Part shown: one piece after another, positions 1 to 11,629 of the stretch
Position numbering within the stretch: position 1 is the first letter of the stretch
Layout of the letters: each line of letters opens with the position of its first letter
Assembly: GCF_019426345.1 (NCBI RefSeq)
Contig: NZ_JAHLLW010000009.1
Span: forward strand, 62,001 to 126,000
Origin: Marinomonas lutimaris
GTDB lineage: Bacteria; Pseudomonadota; Gammaproteobacteria; Pseudomonadales; Marinomonadaceae
DNA length: 64,000 bases
Direction: 5' to 3'
The notes under the pieces: generated by a model
The model's database searches: none
Seen by the model: the letters and a program-made list of their open reading frames with translations, nothing else
What the model was told of the DNA's origin: nothing
Program-made: the position numbers and the translations under genes

Positions 1-10
1 GAGAGCGGTA

Positions 11-571
11 ATGGCACAGATTAAGCGTAATCTAATGCACCGACGTTGCATAGAATCCTATGGTTTTTTGCGTGAGGATGGCTTCTGGGATATAGAGGCT
101 ACCATGCAAGACCTTAAGGCTTATGATGTTAATCGTGAGTTTGATGGCAGCTTGGTGCCGGAAGGCAGTCCTTTTCATGATATTCGTGTTTGCTTAACAC
201 TAGACGACACCTTTTTAATTAAAGAAGTGTCGGTTTCTATGGATTCCTATCCTTTTCCTAGTTGTGGTGGTGCTGCGCCTAGTTTCTCGATTCTAAAAGG
301 TACTCGCATTGAGTCAGGTTGGAATCGTTGGTTAAAGGAAACTTTTAGCGGCAAAGTAGGTTGTACTCATGTTTTGGAGCTTTTCCCAGTCATTGCTACG
401 ACTGCTTTTCAGACTATGTGGGGACCGTTAGGAAAAAAATATCCGAAACATGTCCCTGCTGCACTGACTAAGCTGATTAATAGTTGTCATGGTTGGTCTG
501 AAGACGGCCCAATGGTTCGTAAGTTGGTTGATGAACAGGTACTTAAACTACCATCAGAGGAGAATCAGTAA
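11..571 (+). CDS. DUF2889 family protein
   Basis: A 186-residue soluble protein matching the DUF2889 pattern: an N-terminal RRCIESYGFLREDGFWDIEA segment and a later SCGGAAPS stretch with conserved Cys and Gly. No signal peptide or membrane segment is visible. It starts 10 bases from the window edge behind a purine-rich GAGAG. Its stop overlaps the next start by one base (TAATG), so it is translationally coupled to an enoyl-CoA hydratase-type gene. In other genomes DUF2889 genes sit with acyl-CoA, aromatic or steroid catabolism genes. I infer a role in acyl-CoA metabolism, but no reaction is known to me. The operon probably begins left of the window. Confidence 0.75.
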   Translation: MAQIKRNLMHRRCIESYGFLREDGFWDIEATMQDLKAYDVNREFDGSLVPEGSPFHDIRVCLTLDDTFLIKEVSVSMDSYPFPSCGGAAPSFSILKGTRIESGWNRWLKETFSGKVGCTHVLELFPVIATTAFQTMWGPLGKKYPKHVPAALTKLINSCHGWSEDGPMVRKLVDEQVLKLPSEENQ

Positions 572-1326
572 TGAGTGATTTTGTTACTGAAAGCATTGAG
601 TCTGGTGTGCAGATTTTGTGCCTAAATAGAGTCGAAAAAAAGAACGCGATTACATTAGATATGTATCAAGCATTAACTAATTCCTTGCGTAGCGCGGAAC
701 TTAACCCTGATATAAAAGTGACGTTAATTCACGGAGCGGGGAATGATTTTTCGTCGGGCAATGATATTAATGAGTTTGTTCAGATAGCTCAAACACCAGA
801 GAAAATGGAAGCTATTATGGCTTTCTTGCAAGTATTAAGTAGTTTTAAAAAGCCTCTTATTGCAGGTGTAGAAGGTCGAGCCGTTGGTGTTGGCGCAACT
901 ATGCTGCTTCATTGTGATTTGGTTCTTTCCTCACGTGCCGCTCGCTTACAATTTCCCTTTGTACAATTAGGATTGGTGCCCGAGGCCGCGTCGAGTCATC
1001 TATTACCTCAGTTAGTTGGTCATCAAAAAGCCTTTGAAATATTAGTGTTAGGCGACATTGTTAGCGCGGAACAAGCCTATGAACTTGGACTGATAAATCA
1101 CTTATGTGAAGAGGGTGAGGCTTATAAAATGGCGTTGTTTTATGCTGAAAAAACAGCGGCATTGCCTGTTGAGGCTGTGGCATTAAGTAAGGATCTATTG
1201 AAATATCGAGGTCAGGATGATGTTCAAATGGCGTTAATGCGAGAGGGACGGATTTTCAAAGATCGTTTGCGCTCAACAGAAGCTCATCAAGCTTTTACAG
1301 CATTTTTGTCGCGTAATAAAAAATAG
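571..1326 (+). CDS. enoyl-CoA hydratase/isomerase family protein
   Basis: A 251-residue crotonase-fold protein. It carries the N-terminal KKNAITLDMY motif, the SSGNDINEF loop that binds the CoA moiety, the oxyanion-hole stretch AVGVGATMLLHCDLV and the LGLVPEAASS segment with the glutamate in the usual acid/base position. Length is normal for a single-domain crotonase. It overlaps the DUF2889 gene by one base and is followed by an intrinsic terminator, so it is the last gene of its operon. The exact reaction (hydratase, isomerase or another crotonase activity) cannot be read from sequence. It is separate from the fadB hydratase domain further right. Confidence 0.88.
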   Translation: MSDFVTESIESGVQILCLNRVEKKNAITLDMYQALTNSLRSAELNPDIKVTLIHGAGNDFSSGNDINEFVQIAQTPEKMEAIMAFLQVLSSFKKPLIAGVEGRAVGVGATMLLHCDLVLSSRAARLQFPFVQLGLVPEAASSHLLPQLVGHQKAFEILVLGDIVSAEQAYELGLINHLCEEGEAYKMALFYAEKTAALPVEAVALSKDLLKYRGQDDVQMALMREGRIFKDRLRSTEAHQAFTAFLSRNKK

Positions 1327-1353
1327 TGTTATTTGGCAAATAAAGCTACTTTA

Positions 1354-1382
1354 AAGCTCCACTGTTTCAGTGGGGCTTTTTT
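1354..1382 (+). terminator. intrinsic terminator after crotonase operon
   Basis: A 10-bp stem (1354-1363 with 1369-1378, one G-U pair) around a five-base loop, running into a T tract. It lies 28 bases after the stop codon. Confidence 0.85.
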
Positions 1383-1740
1383 GTTTCTGACATGCATTGA
1401 GATCTCTACACTGAAACAGTAGATTATTGCGCTTACTGAACTCGTCAATTCTTTATTTAATCCATATTTTCACCATTTAATTTCATTGCAACGTACTAAA
1501 CTGATTCTAATCAAAGCTTGAGGTGTGTTCTTTTCTTCATGAATAAAGCGTATCTTGATCAGGCTTGAATATTTTTGTCAGTTAACTGGCGCTTTTTTGT
1601 TATTGATGAAAACCATTCCCAAACTACTATAGAGGGTAAGTAAAGAGTTCTATTGATAGGGAATATTTGCATGCTACCAATCTGGTGAAAATCTGGACTG
1701 AATGTATGAAACAGAACTTAATAATAAATACGAGGGGCTT
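1383..1740. other. noncoding region upstream of etfBA
   Basis: No coding signal is visible. CACTGAAACAGT at 1409-1420 is the exact reverse complement of the terminator loop/stem at 1361-1372. A perfect 10-bp palindrome CAGTTAACTG lies at 1579-1588 and could be an operator for the etf promoter. The stretch 1441-1460 matches 17 of 20 bases of the left part of the repeat element at 22379-22398. None of these has a proven role. Confidence 0.4.
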
Positions 1741-2511
1741 ATGAAAATCTTAGTATCTGTAAAACGAGTCATAGACTACAACGTCAAAGTTCGAGTCAAA
1801 GCCGACCATACTGCGGTCGATCTTACCAATGTAAAAATGTCCATGAACCCTTTCTGTGAAATCGCAGTGGAGGAAGCTATTCGTTTAAAAGAAAAAGGTG
1901 TGGCATCTGAAGTTGTGGTGGTCTCTGTTGGCTCAAAGTCTTGTCAGGAGACCTTGCGTACCGCAATGGCATTAGGTGCAGACCGCGCTATTCAAGTTGA
2001 AACAGAAGATGGTTTAGATTCTTTATCTGTCGCCAAACTTATCGCCAAAGTTGCTCAAGATGAAGCCGCTGATTTGGTGATTATGGGTAAGCAAGCGATT
2101 GATTCTGATAATAATCAGACGGGTCAAATGGTTGCTGCATTACTGGATTATCCTCAAGCGACGTTCGCGTCTGAGGTTGTTATTGAAAACGGTGAAGCAC
2201 AAACTTCCCATGAAATAAAAGTAACTCGTGAAATTGATGGTGGTTTGCAAACCTTGGCGATTACGCTACCTGCGGTTGTTACCACAGATCTTCGTCTAAA
2301 CGAGCCTCGCTTTGCGTCTCTGCCTAATATTATGAAAGCGAAGAAAAAACCATTGGATGTAAAAACACCTGCCGATCTCGGCGTGGAAGTTGGGTCTAAA
2401 GTCAGCATCGTATCTGTTACGCCGCCGCCACAACGCGCTGGTGGTATTAAAGTTGGCTCTGTTGCTGAGTTAGTAGACAAACTTAAAAATGAAGCGAAGG
2501 TGGTGTCATGA
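1741..2511 (+). CDS. etfB: electron transfer flavoprotein, beta subunit
   Basis: A 256-residue ETF beta subunit. It begins with the canonical [20 protein letters not shown] and contains the [12 protein letters not shown] adenine-nucleotide-binding signature near residues 118-130. It partners EtfA and passes electrons from acyl-CoA dehydrogenases toward ETF-ubiquinone oxidoreductase, which is not in this window. I chose the ATG at 1741 over an in-frame ATG at 1702 because family members start at MKILV and GAGGGG lies just upstream. The stop overlaps etfA by four bases (ATGA), giving translational coupling. Confidence 0.96.
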   Translation: MKILVSVKRVIDYNVKVRVKADHTAVDLTNVKMSMNPFCEIAVEEAIRLKEKGVASEVVVVSVGSKSCQETLRTAMALGADRAIQVETEDGLDSLSVAKLIAKVAQDEAADLVIMGKQAIDSDNNQTGQMVAALLDYPQATFASEVVIENGEAQTSHEIKVTREIDGGLQTLAITLPAVVTTDLRLNEPRFASLPNIMKAKKKPLDVKTPADLGVEVGSKVSIVSVTPPPQRAGGIKVGSVAELVDKLKNEAKVVS

Positions 2512-3437
2512 GCGTTTTAATCATTGCAGAACACGATAACAAATCTCTAAAGCCTGCGACCTTAAACACAGTGACCGCAGCAACACAAATTGATGCTGAT
2601 GTTCATGTATTGGTTGTCGGTTTTGAATGCCAAACCGTCGTCGAGCAGGCTTCACAAGTGGCTGGCGTCACCAAGGTATTGGTCGCTGACAATGCCGCTT
2701 ATGAGCATCAGTTGGCAGAAAATGTTTCTAAATTGGTGGTTGAAGTCGCTAGCGACTACGAACACATTTTAGCGCCAGCAACGACGACGGGTAAAAATAC
2801 CTTGCCGCGTGTAGCAGCGCTATTAAATGTGGCTCAGTTATCCGATGTGATCAAAGTCGAAGCAGCGGACACCTTTGTACGCCCAATCTATGCAGGCAAT
2901 GCCATTGCGAAGGTAAAAACAACGGACGCGGTAAAAGTGCTAACTATTCGTACAACGGGTTTTGATGCCGCTGCAAGCTCTGGTGGAAATGCCGAGCGCC
3001 AAGTGCTTTCTCAAGTTATTACTTCAGATCGTAGCCGTTTTGTGAAAGAGCAATTAGCCGAGTCTGACCGTCCTGAATTGACAGCAGCCAGTGTGATTAT
3101 TTCTGGTGGTCGAGGCATGGGCAATGGCGAGAACTTCAAATTACTAGAAGGTGTTGCAGACAAACTAGGCGCTGCCATTGGTGCTTCCCGTGCCGCAGTG
3201 GATGCAGGTTTTGTACCAAATGATTTACAAGTGGGTCAAACAGGTAAAACCGTTGCGCCAGATCTTTACATCGCGGTTGGCATTTCCGGTGCCATCCAGC
3301 ATTTGGCTGGTATGAAAGACTCTAAGGTAATTGTTGCAATTAACAAAGATGAAGACGCGCCAATCTTTCAAGTAGCCGATTATGGTTTAGTGGCTGATTT
3401 GTTTGATGCCGTGCCAGAGCTAGAAAAAAGCCTGTAA
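2508..3437 (+). CDS. etfA: electron transfer flavoprotein, alpha subunit
   Basis: A 309-residue ETF alpha subunit. The C-terminal FAD-binding domain is clear: [12 protein letters not shown] (about residue 199), the [10 protein letters not shown] loop, the [24 protein letters not shown] signature region and the terminal [20 protein letters not shown]. It starts within the etfB stop codon (ATGA overlap). It forms the FAD-containing heterodimer with EtfB and takes electrons from beta-oxidation, which fits the fadBA genes 100 bases downstream. Normal length, nothing unusual. Confidence 0.96.
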   Translation: MSVLIIAEHDNKSLKPATLNTVTAATQIDADVHVLVVGFECQTVVEQASQVAGVTKVLVADNAAYEHQLAENVSKLVVEVASDYEHILAPATTTGKNTLPRVAALLNVAQLSDVIKVEAADTFVRPIYAGNAIAKVKTTDAVKVLTIRTTGFDAAASSGGNAERQVLSQVITSDRSRFVKEQLAESDRPELTAASVIISGGRGMGNGENFKLLEGVADKLGAAIGASRAAVDAGFVPNDLQVGQTGKTVAPDLYIAVGISGAIQHLAGMKDSKVIVAINKDEDAPIFQVADYGLVADLFDAVPELEKSL

Positions 3438-3554
3438 TTTTTTATAGAAAGTCGCCTGTTTGAGCTTTTGACAAAGCTCAAACAGCTTTTAAATACCGGA
3501 TAGCGGTGAAAGATAGTTTTGCCGCTATCAAAATAAAAATAATTGGAGACCAGC

Positions 3555-5705
3555 ATGATTTTCGAAGGACAAGCAGTCAAGGTTGCAGTCGATGATGCCG
3601 GCGTGGCAACCGTCACTCTGGATTTGGTCGGTGAATCGGTCAATAAATTCAATAGTCTTACCTTGAATGAATTGGCCGAAGCCGTTACTGCGCTAAAACA
3701 CATTGACGACCTGCAAGGTGTTATCTTTGCCAGCGCAAAAGATGTTTTTGTCGTCGGTGCGGACATCACCGAATTTACCACTTGGTTCAAACTTGAAGAT
3801 GACGATTTAGAGGATAAATTGCGTCATGCTCACAGTATCTTCAACGACATTTCAAATCTTTGCTGTCCAACTGTAGCAGCTATTAATGGTATCGCTCTTG
3901 GTGGTGGCATGGAACTGGCATTGGCTTGTGATTACCGTGTTATGGCAAGCACTGCGAAAATCGGTTTACCAGAAACTCAATTGGGTATTTACCCAGGATG
4001 GGGCGGTACTGTTCGTTTACCTCGTCTAATCGGTGCAGATAATGCCTGTGAGTGGATTTGTGGTGGTGCTCAGAAACGCAGTGAAGATGCTTTTAAAGAC
4101 GGCGCTGTTGATGCGGTCGTTCCTGCTGAAAAAGTGAATGAATCCGCTCGTCATCTTATCCAACAAGTACTTGATGGTAAGTTGGATTATCATGCTCGTC
4201 GTGATGAATTACGTGCGCCTATGGTATTTTCTCCAATTGAAAAAATGATGGTTTTCGAATCGGTTCGCGGTGTGGTTGGAGCTAAAGCTGGCAAACATTA
4301 CCCTGCGCCTATGGCTGCAATTAAAACCATTGAGAAAGGCATCAGCCAAGACATGGAAAAAGCCCTTGATACCGAAATCAAAGGTTTTATTAAACTTGCT
4401 AAAGGTCCTGTTGCTAAATCCTTGGTGAACTTATTCTTAAGTGACCAACAGATTAAGAAAACCGCAGGCAGATACGCTAAAAATGCGACGCCAGTTAAAC
4501 AAGCAGCGGTATTGGGTGCAGGTATTATGGGTGGCGGTGTTGCTTATCAGTCTGCGTCAAAAGGCACGCCAATTATCATGAAAGATATTCGTCCTGAAGC
4601 CCTAGAGTTAGGTTTGAGTGAAGCGAATAAGCTATTCAACGGTCAAGTAGAGCGCGGGCGTTTAACAACCGAAAAAGCCTTTAAAGCCATGAACGCGATT
4701 ATTCCTGCCCTGAGTTATGGCGAATTCGAACATGTTGATCTAGTAGTCGAAGCGGTAGTTGAAAACGTTAAAATCAAAAAGTCTGTTTTGGCGGAAGTAG
4801 AAACTAAGATAGCCGACGACGCCATTCTGACGTCTAACACGTCAACGATTTCTATTACTGAATTGGCAAAAGATCTAAAACGCCCAGAAAATTTCTGTGG
4901 TATGCACTTCTTTAACCCAGTGCATCGTATGCCGTTGGTAGAGGTTATCCGCGGTGAAAAAACTAGCGATGCAGCAATCGCCAAAACGGTTGCTTATGCT
5001 CAAGCCATGGGTAAAACACCTGTTGTGGTAAATGACTGCCCAGGATTCCTTGTGAACCGTGTGTTGTTCCCTTACTTCGCTGGTTTCTCCTTGATGATGC
5101 AAGAGGGTGCGGATTTCCAAGTGGTAGATAAAACCATGGAGAAATTTGGTTGGCCAATGGGGCCAGCTTATTTACTTGACGTGGTTGGTATCGACACGGC
5201 TTATCATGCGGATCAGGTCATGGCAGAAGGCTTCCCAGATCGTATGAAGCATGAAGGCACAAACGCAGTAGATTGTTTATTCGAGTTGGAGCGCTTTGGT
5301 CAGAAAAACGGTAAAGGTTTTTATACCTACGAGCCAGATCGTAAAGGTAAACCAAAGAAAATATTTAATGAAGAAATCGATGTTTTGCTTTCTTCCATAG
5401 TTGTATCCAAATCTGAATTGAGCGAAGACGACATAGTGGCACGCATGATGATTCCACTTTGTATTGAAACAGTACGTTGCCTTGAAGAAAATATCGTGGC
5501 ATCGGCGGCAGAAGCGGACATGGGGTTGATTTACGGTATTGGTTTCCCTCCATATCTTGGCGGTGCTCTGCACTACTTAGACCAAATGGGACTGCAGGCC
5601 TTTTGTGACCTTGCAGACAAATACAGCCACTTAGGTAAGTTGTACGAGCCAACCGCAAAAATGCGTGAAATGGCGAAGAACAACGACACTTTTTACGGCG
5701 CATAA
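3555..5705 (+). CDS. fadB: fatty acid oxidation complex alpha subunit
   Basis: A 716-residue multifunctional beta-oxidation enzyme. The N-terminal crotonase domain has [21 protein letters not shown] and [16 protein letters not shown] with the two catalytic glutamates. The central 3-hydroxyacyl-CoA dehydrogenase Rossmann motif is [15 protein letters not shown] (about residue 320), followed by SNTSTISI and the [14 protein letters not shown] substrate region. It catalyses hydration and NAD-dependent oxidation of enoyl-CoA as FadB2A2. I chose the ATG at 3555 because GGAG sits six bases upstream. An in-frame TTG at 3543 lacks a ribosome site. fadA follows after 27 bases. Confidence 0.96.
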   Translation: MIFEGQAVKVAVDDAGVATVTLDLVGESVNKFNSLTLNELAEAVTALKHIDDLQGVIFASAKDVFVVGADITEFTTWFKLEDDDLEDKLRHAHSIFNDISNLCCPTVAAINGIALGGGMELALACDYRVMASTAKIGLPETQLGIYPGWGGTVRLPRLIGADNACEWICGGAQKRSEDAFKDGAVDAVVPAEKVNESARHLIQQVLDGKLDYHARRDELRAPMVFSPIEKMMVFESVRGVVGAKAGKHYPAPMAAIKTIEKGISQDMEKALDTEIKGFIKLAKGPVAKSLVNLFLSDQQIKKTAGRYAKNATPVKQAAVLGAGIMGGGVAYQSASKGTPIIMKDIRPEALELGLSEANKLFNGQVERGRLTTEKAFKAMNAIIPALSYGEFEHVDLVVEAVVENVKIKKSVLAEVETKIADDAILTSNTSTISITELAKDLKRPENFCGMHFFNPVHRMPLVEVIRGEKTSDAAIAKTVAYAQAMGKTPVVVNDCPGFLVNRVLFPYFAGFSLMMQEGADFQVVDKTMEKFGWPMGPAYLLDVVGIDTAYHADQVMAEGFPDRMKHEGTNAVDCLFELERFGQKNGKGFYTYEPDRKGKPKKIFNEEIDVLLSSIVVSKSELSEDDIVARMMIPLCIETVRCLEENIVASAAEADMGLIYGIGFPPYLGGALHYLDQMGLQAFCDLADKYSHLGKLYEPTAKMREMAKNNDTFYGA

Positions 5706-5720
5706 TTTCCCATAGGCTAG

Positions 5721-6908
<1,188 letters not shown>

Positions 6909-7011
6909 ATGCACGACTAATGTGTTCATGACGTCGTGAATAGGGTTCAATTAAGCACATGAAGTTATGTGCCTCCTTGCTTTAGAACAGCAAAATGTAA
7001 TCTCTGTCTTT

Positions 7012-7038
7012 AGCCCCGCCATGTGCGGGGCTTTTTTT
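7012..7038 (+). terminator. intrinsic terminator after fadBA
   Basis: A perfect 8-bp GC-rich stem AGCCCCGC/GCGGGGCT with a five-base loop, followed by seven T. Confidence 0.93.
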
Positions 7039-7119
7039 GCTCTGGTGTTTTGTACAATCTTGGACGATGATAAGTAGCATTAACTAAGCGATAACAGATG
7101 AGTAAACGAGGATTGTTTC

Positions 7120-8094
7120 GTGAAAATAGCAATATTAGATGACTATCAAAATAGTGTTAAAGACCTTGCATGCTTCAATGTTTTACAAGGCCATGATGTA
7201 CATGTATTTAATGAGAGTTTTACAAATACTGAAGATTTAGTCACCAATCTAAAGGATTTTGATGCGCTTGTTTTGATACGTGAACGTACCGTTATTTCGG
7301 AAGAATTACTCGATAATTTGCCTAATTTAAAACTGATTAGCCAGACAGGAAAAATCAGTAATCATATTGATGCCAAGCTTTGCCATAAATACGGTGTTGC
7401 CGTGGCAGAAGGCGTTGGCTCTCCGGTTGCGCCATCTGAATTATGCTGGGGTTTGATTATGTCGGCGAGTCGACATATTCCCGAGTATGTAGCGCAATTT
7501 TCACAAGGTCAATGGCAACAGTCTGGGGCTCTAGGGTTAGGTCGAGTATTAAACGGATCTGTTTTGGGAATTTGGGGATACGGCAAAATCGGTCAACGTA
7601 TCGCGCAATATGCCAAAGCCTTTGGTATGAAGGTGATGGTTTGGGGAAGTGAAAGTTCCAGATCATTGGCACAAGAACATGGATTTTCAGCAGCACAATC
7701 GAAAGCGGAGTTCTTTCAAACTGCCGATATTATCACTTTGCATTTGCGACTCAATGACGCCACCAAAGCTATTGTGACGCAAGCGGATTTGGCTTTGATG
7801 AAGTCTGATTCTTTGTTGGTAAATACTAGTCGTGCCGAGTTGCTCGAAAGTGGTGCCTTGTATAGTGAGATGTCTTCAAATCCAAGTAAACGAGCGGCTG
7901 TTGATGTATTCGAAACGGAACCTGCGAATACTAATAATGAGCCTTTACTATCTTTGCCAAATGTATTGTGTACGCCGCATATTGGTTATGTAGAAAAGTC
8001 TAGCTACGAGCTTTACTTCAAAATTGCTTTTGAAAATGTTGTGGCTTTCGCCAATGGTAAAGCGGAAAATTTGATCATTGTTGATAAACATTAA
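7120..8094 (+). CDS. D-2-hydroxyacid dehydrogenase family protein
   Basis: A 324-residue NAD-dependent D-isomer 2-hydroxyacid dehydrogenase. The Rossmann motif is GIWGYGKIGQRIAQYAKAFG. Catalytic residues are visible as Arg in VNTSRAELLE, Glu in DVFETEPAN and His in TPHIGYVEKSS. The start is GTG (MKIAILDDYQNSV), behind GAGG. The sequence resembles the phosphoglycerate-dehydrogenase-like branch but lacks the C-terminal ACT domain of SerA, so it probably reduces another 2-keto acid. It stands alone between a terminator and a membrane-protein gene. Substrate unknown. Confidence 0.88.
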   Translation: MKIAILDDYQNSVKDLACFNVLQGHDVHVFNESFTNTEDLVTNLKDFDALVLIRERTVISEELLDNLPNLKLISQTGKISNHIDAKLCHKYGVAVAEGVGSPVAPSELCWGLIMSASRHIPEYVAQFSQGQWQQSGALGLGRVLNGSVLGIWGYGKIGQRIAQYAKAFGMKVMVWGSESSRSLAQEHGFSAAQSKAEFFQTADIITLHLRLNDATKAIVTQADLALMKSDSLLVNTSRAELLESGALYSEMSSNPSKRAAVDVFETEPANTNNEPLLSLPNVLCTPHIGYVEKSSYELYFKIAFENVVAFANGKAENLIIVDKH

Positions 8095-8166
8095 ATATGT
8101 TTAGTGTAAAATTGGTGAGGCGAAATCCCTTTAGGGAAGACAAATAATGAATGGACTTTAAGGATC

Positions 8167-8664
8167 ATGACAAAAATGAATTCAGCAGAACAAAAAATTA
8201 ATCAGCCGACTACGGCTTATATCTTTGCAACATGGGCTGCAATGGCTATTGGGGTTTTAGGTTATTTAATTGGATTGTGGAACGCAGCGCTTGAATTTAA
8301 TGAAAAAGGCTATTATCTAGCTGTTTTTTTGTTATCCATGTTTGCTGCTGTCACTTTGCAAAAGACAGTGCGGGATAAAGAAGAAGGAATCCCTGTCACG
8401 GGCATTTTTTCTAGTATATGTTGGGTGGCTTTTTTAGCTGGAATTGTCTTGTTAATTGTAGGTTTGTTTAATGCTCAAATGCAGCTAAGTGAAAAAGGCT
8501 TTTATTGTATGGCATTTGCTCTATCTTTATTTGCTGTGATCACAACACAGAAAAATATTCGAGACTTAGCTAGTGTCCCAAACAAAGAAAATATGAGTTT
8601 TTCTACTTCTTCTCAAAAATCAGAGAGTGCGCAAAAAGCTGATAATTCTTTAAGCGCAGAATGA
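8167..8664 (+). CDS. YiaA/YiaB family inner membrane protein
   Basis: A 165-residue protein with two copies of a YiaAB-type unit. Each has a pair of hydrophobic helices followed by a charged loop: AMAIGVLGYLIGLWNA...EKGYYLAVFLLSMFA and AGIVLLIVGLFNA...EKGFYCMAFALSLFA. Both repeats end in Q-K-x-x-R-D. Four membrane segments are predicted, with a Ser-rich, charged tail of about 35 residues. Start at ATG 8167 behind AAGGA; a second Met four codons in is also possible. Function of the family is unknown. Confidence 0.8.
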   Translation: MTKMNSAEQKINQPTTAYIFATWAAMAIGVLGYLIGLWNAALEFNEKGYYLAVFLLSMFAAVTLQKTVRDKEEGIPVTGIFSSICWVAFLAGIVLLIVGLFNAQMQLSEKGFYCMAFALSLFAVITTQKNIRDLASVPNKENMSFSTSSQKSESAQKADNSLSAE

Positions 8665-8813
8665 GCTACCAACTAAATCTGTTTATCAATAGTAGCTCTC
8701 AGTAAACCATCTTGATTTAACCTATATTATGTAGGTTAACAACGGAAATTGATGATGGTATGGTAAAATTGCTGTGCCTCTTGGATATATTTTTAATTAC
8801 ATAGGATGTCGTG

Positions 8814-9236
8814 ATGAAATTTTTTGTACCTATGCTGTTTGTTGCAGCGCCTGCCATATTTTCTTCCAGCTTGCTAATCGCTGAAGAAACCACAGAAGCG
8901 CCGGTTTGTGAAATCAAAGATATAACGTCTTTTTCTTACATGGAAAATCTTCCGCCTAATAGCGACATAGATGTTGGGGCGATATATAAAGCAAAAACAG
9001 ACGAGCTTATTGCTTTTGGCAAAAAGAATAATCTAGAAGATTTTCAAGTCATTAGCCAAGATGCGTCTTTTAGCCCTAATTGCTGTGGTAATTATGGCTC
9101 ACAAGTAAACATGAATTATACCGTTAGCTATAAGCCTAGCTATGATGCATTTAACGCTTTCCGTAAATTTGCGGGGATGGGAGCCGTGTCAACGTATCGT
9201 GTTGGTATGGAAAACTGTCCTATAGAGAATAAATAA
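8814..9236 (+). CDS. small exported protein of unknown function
   Basis: A 140-residue protein with a clear signal peptide (MKFFVPMLFVAAPAIFSSSLL, cleavage probably near IAEE). The mature region has four Cys, two adjacent in PNCCGNYGS, suggesting disulfides in the periplasm. I do not recognise the family. I chose ATG 8814, seven bases after AGGA, over the adjacent GTG at 8811. It converges on a chemoreceptor gene and shares a bidirectional terminator with it. Confidence 0.65.
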   Translation: MKFFVPMLFVAAPAIFSSSLLIAEETTEAPVCEIKDITSFSYMENLPPNSDIDVGAIYKAKTDELIAFGKKNNLEDFQVISQDASFSPNCCGNYGSQVNMNYTVSYKPSYDAFNAFRKFAGMGAVSTYRVGMENCPIENK

Positions 9237-9242
9237 TTAACT

Positions 9243-9279
9243 GTCTTGCTCTTTAACTGCAGGTGTTAAAGAGCAAGAC
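9243..9279. terminator. bidirectional terminator between convergent genes
   Basis: A perfect 15-bp inverted repeat (9243-9257 with 9265-9279) and a seven-base loop, directly after the exported-protein gene and 50 bases before the end of the oppositely oriented chemoreceptor. T-rich sequence follows on the plus side. Confidence 0.8.
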
Positions 9280-9328
9280 GCTATTTTTACTTCATTTTAT
9301 CTTTTACTAATCTCTATCTCTAGTAACA

Positions 9329-11365
9329 CTAGATTTTAAAGTTTCCTACTTCATTATTTAGTGTTTTATACAAATTTGTTATTTGTGTGGACTGTTTGTT
9401 TATTAGGTTTGAGACGTCTTTCACGCCATCGGTTTGTTCTTTCAACTCTATCAGGCTTTGATTTATACCATCTGACAGGGTGGCTTGTGCAAGTGTCGCT
9501 TTGGCCGTTTTTGATGCCATTTTTTGTACTTTTTCGAATGAATAGTTGAGGGAGTCAAAGATGTTGATAACGCTATCAAAATTTGACGCTGTGTTGTCGG
9601 CATTATCACGGCTATTTTGAGTGGAAATCGAGGACTCTTTAACATTTAGTTTGAGTTGTTCGATGATCGTCTCTATTTCATCCGTACTGTTTTGAGTCCG
9701 AGTTGCTAATGTTCTCACCTCATCAGCGACGACGGCAAATCCTCGTCCTTGCTCACCAGCACGAGCGGCTTCTATGGCTGCGTTTAGGGCGAGTAAATTG
9801 GTCTGCTCGGCAATATTCCTAATGACCTCAAGAACTGACGAGATATTCTCTGAGCTTCTTTCTAACTCTTCAGCTCGTTTTAATGACTCTTCAATATTGC
9901 TGATTAAGCTCGAAATAGCTTTGTGTGATGTATTTACCGCTTGAATACCTTGTGCAGTTAATTTACTTGAAGCGGTAGCTTCTGTTTCTGTCTCTTTTGC
10001 CACTTCTGCCATTTGTTGGTTTGATAGATTCATCTCTTGTCCTGCATTAATCATAGATGACGATGCATTCACTAGAGCATGAGTAATATTGTTTGTGGTT
10101 TCGGAGGCGTTTTTTAACTCCGTTGTCATACTGCCAAGGGCGGATGATTGTTTATGTATATTGCTAATAATTGATCGCAGCTGTTCCACAAAACCGTCAA
10201 ATTCTTTAGCTAGATCGCCAAGCTCATCTTTAGCACTTGAGTTGATTCTTTGTGTTAAATCGCCGTCACCTTCTGCAATTTCTCGAATACGACGTCCCAT
10301 ATTCTCTACATTTTTAGTGATTTTGAGGGGAATGATATAGCCAAAAATAAGAGAAATGATAAAGGCGATAGCCGTAACTATCATGGCGATTTCTTGATTA
10401 CGTGCGATATTTTTTTTGGTTATTTCTTCAATTTCTCTGGAATGCTTTCTTACTGCTTCACCTGCTTTGTCCAAAAGTGAACGAATGGCTGCAAATTTTT
10501 CGTCTGCATTTATTATTTCTTGCGGAAGTTTGTTAGATGTTTGAGCCTCAGGAGATTCAAAATGAACTAGACTCCCTTCAAACCATTCATTAAAAAGTAC
10601 ATCAAATTCACTGTAAGGTTTTGCGAGTTCAGGTTCATGTATAAGGTAGCCTCTATATGCTCTAAACCTTTCCAATGCTTGCGCTGAATTTAGTTTGAAG
10701 TCTTCTTTATTATCAGTACGATCGCCAATGCCATTAATGATTCTTTGTTGTGCTAAACGTGCTTGGTACAAATCTCTATCCGCATTCAATACTTCAGTAA
10801 TTGCTTCTACATAGTTATTTAGTTCGGCAGCGGAATTTATTTGGTCTTGTATATTGTGGGTGTGCGCTCGTAATTTTTCCCCCGCATCATCGAGCATATT
10901 GCGAATGACTTGGAATTTATTATCTAACGCTATCATTGTTTCTGAAAACTGAACGCTGCCTTTTGAGGTGTCAATGAGACTCTCGCTTGATTTTAGCCAT
11001 TCGTTATAAAGCGTATTAAAAGAGTCAAAAGGCGCGAGAAGATCTTTTGGTTCATCGGCAAGGAACTGTCTATATAGTTGAAAACGATCAAACACTTGTT
11101 GGGCGTTTTCTCTAAAATCGGCCTCATTGCCATTTTTTGGCCCTTGGCCATCGAGCATTTTTTCTTGTGCTAGTCGTGCTTGATAAATGTCTCGGTCAGC
11201 ATTTAATACTTCTGAAATAGCTTCAAAATAATGCTCTGCCTGTAACTTCATATTATTTTTTTGTATGCTGCTCATCAGCATCATAAAGGCAAAAAGAGAG
11301 ATTAAAATAATCGATAGAAAGATGATAGGGAGCATCATCTTGATCCGAATAGAATGGATACGCAT
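9329..11365 (-). CDS. methyl-accepting chemotaxis protein with duplicated helical sensor
   Basis: A 678-residue chemoreceptor. TM1 is at about 10-32 and TM2 at about 333-353; a HAMP domain ([21 protein letters not shown]) and a signalling domain with the hallmark [32 protein letters not shown] hairpin follow. The periplasmic part is an internal duplication. Residues 45-172 and 185-310 share [20 protein letters not shown] and later AGE-x-x-R-x-H at an offset of 139-140 residues. This resembles helical bimodular (HBM) sensors, but the ligand cannot be read. Monocistronic. Confidence 0.92.
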   Translation of the reverse strand: MRIHSIRIKMMLPIIFLSIILISLFAFMMLMSSIQKNNMKLQAEHYFEAISEVLNADRDIYQARLAQEKMLDGQGPKNGNEADFRENAQQVFDRFQLYRQFLADEPKDLLAPFDSFNTLYNEWLKSSESLIDTSKGSVQFSETMIALDNKFQVIRNMLDDAGEKLRAHTHNIQDQINSAAELNNYVEAITEVLNADRDLYQARLAQQRIINGIGDRTDNKEDFKLNSAQALERFRAYRGYLIHEPELAKPYSEFDVLFNEWFEGSLVHFESPEAQTSNKLPQEIINADEKFAAIRSLLDKAGEAVRKHSREIEEITKKNIARNQEIAMIVTAIAFIISLIFGYIIPLKITKNVENMGRRIREIAEGDGDLTQRINSSAKDELGDLAKEFDGFVEQLRSIISNIHKQSSALGSMTTELKNASETTNNITHALVNASSSMINAGQEMNLSNQQMAEVAKETETEATASSKLTAQGIQAVNTSHKAISSLISNIEESLKRAEELERSSENISSVLEVIRNIAEQTNLLALNAAIEAARAGEQGRGFAVVADEVRTLATRTQNSTDEIETIIEQLKLNVKESSISTQNSRDNADNTASNFDSVINIFDSLNYSFEKVQKMASKTAKATLAQATLSDGINQSLIELKEQTDGVKDVSNLINKQSTQITNLYKTLNNEVGNFKI

Positions 11366-11511
11366 GTATAATCCTTTATCAGTTTGTAAGTTAATTACAG
11401 TCTAGGAAAGGATATTTATTAGCGCAAAAAAATAGTGATCAATTTTTAAACTAATGCACACCTTTTTTAGTGACAGTTTTATGTTGTGTTCAATAAAACT
11501 CGAAAAATTAG

Positions 11512-11546
11512 AAAAGGTGAGAGCGTGGCGATGTCTTTCACCTTTT
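11512..11546 (-). terminator. probable terminator downstream of codA
   Basis: A 9-bp stem AAAAGGTGA/TCACCTTTT with a 17-base loop. On the minus strand it is followed by a T-rich run. It lies between the end of the cytosine deaminase gene and the chemoreceptor promoter region. Confidence 0.55.
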
Positions 11547-11629
11547 TTCTAGAAAAGTCTTTTTTAATTAAAAATGACTGGGTGTATCTCTTAGATATCG
11601 GCAATCATTTTTATGTTTTTACTGGCTAA

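Noticed and set aside
1702..1740. N-terminal extension of etfB from the ATG at 1702
   Set aside because: The family begins at MKILV, which has GAGGGG upstream; the extension has no ribosome site.
4715..4984. Open frames antisense to fadB and many similar shadows elsewhere
   Set aside because: They have no ribosome sites or family features, and the sense frames hold strong conserved proteins.
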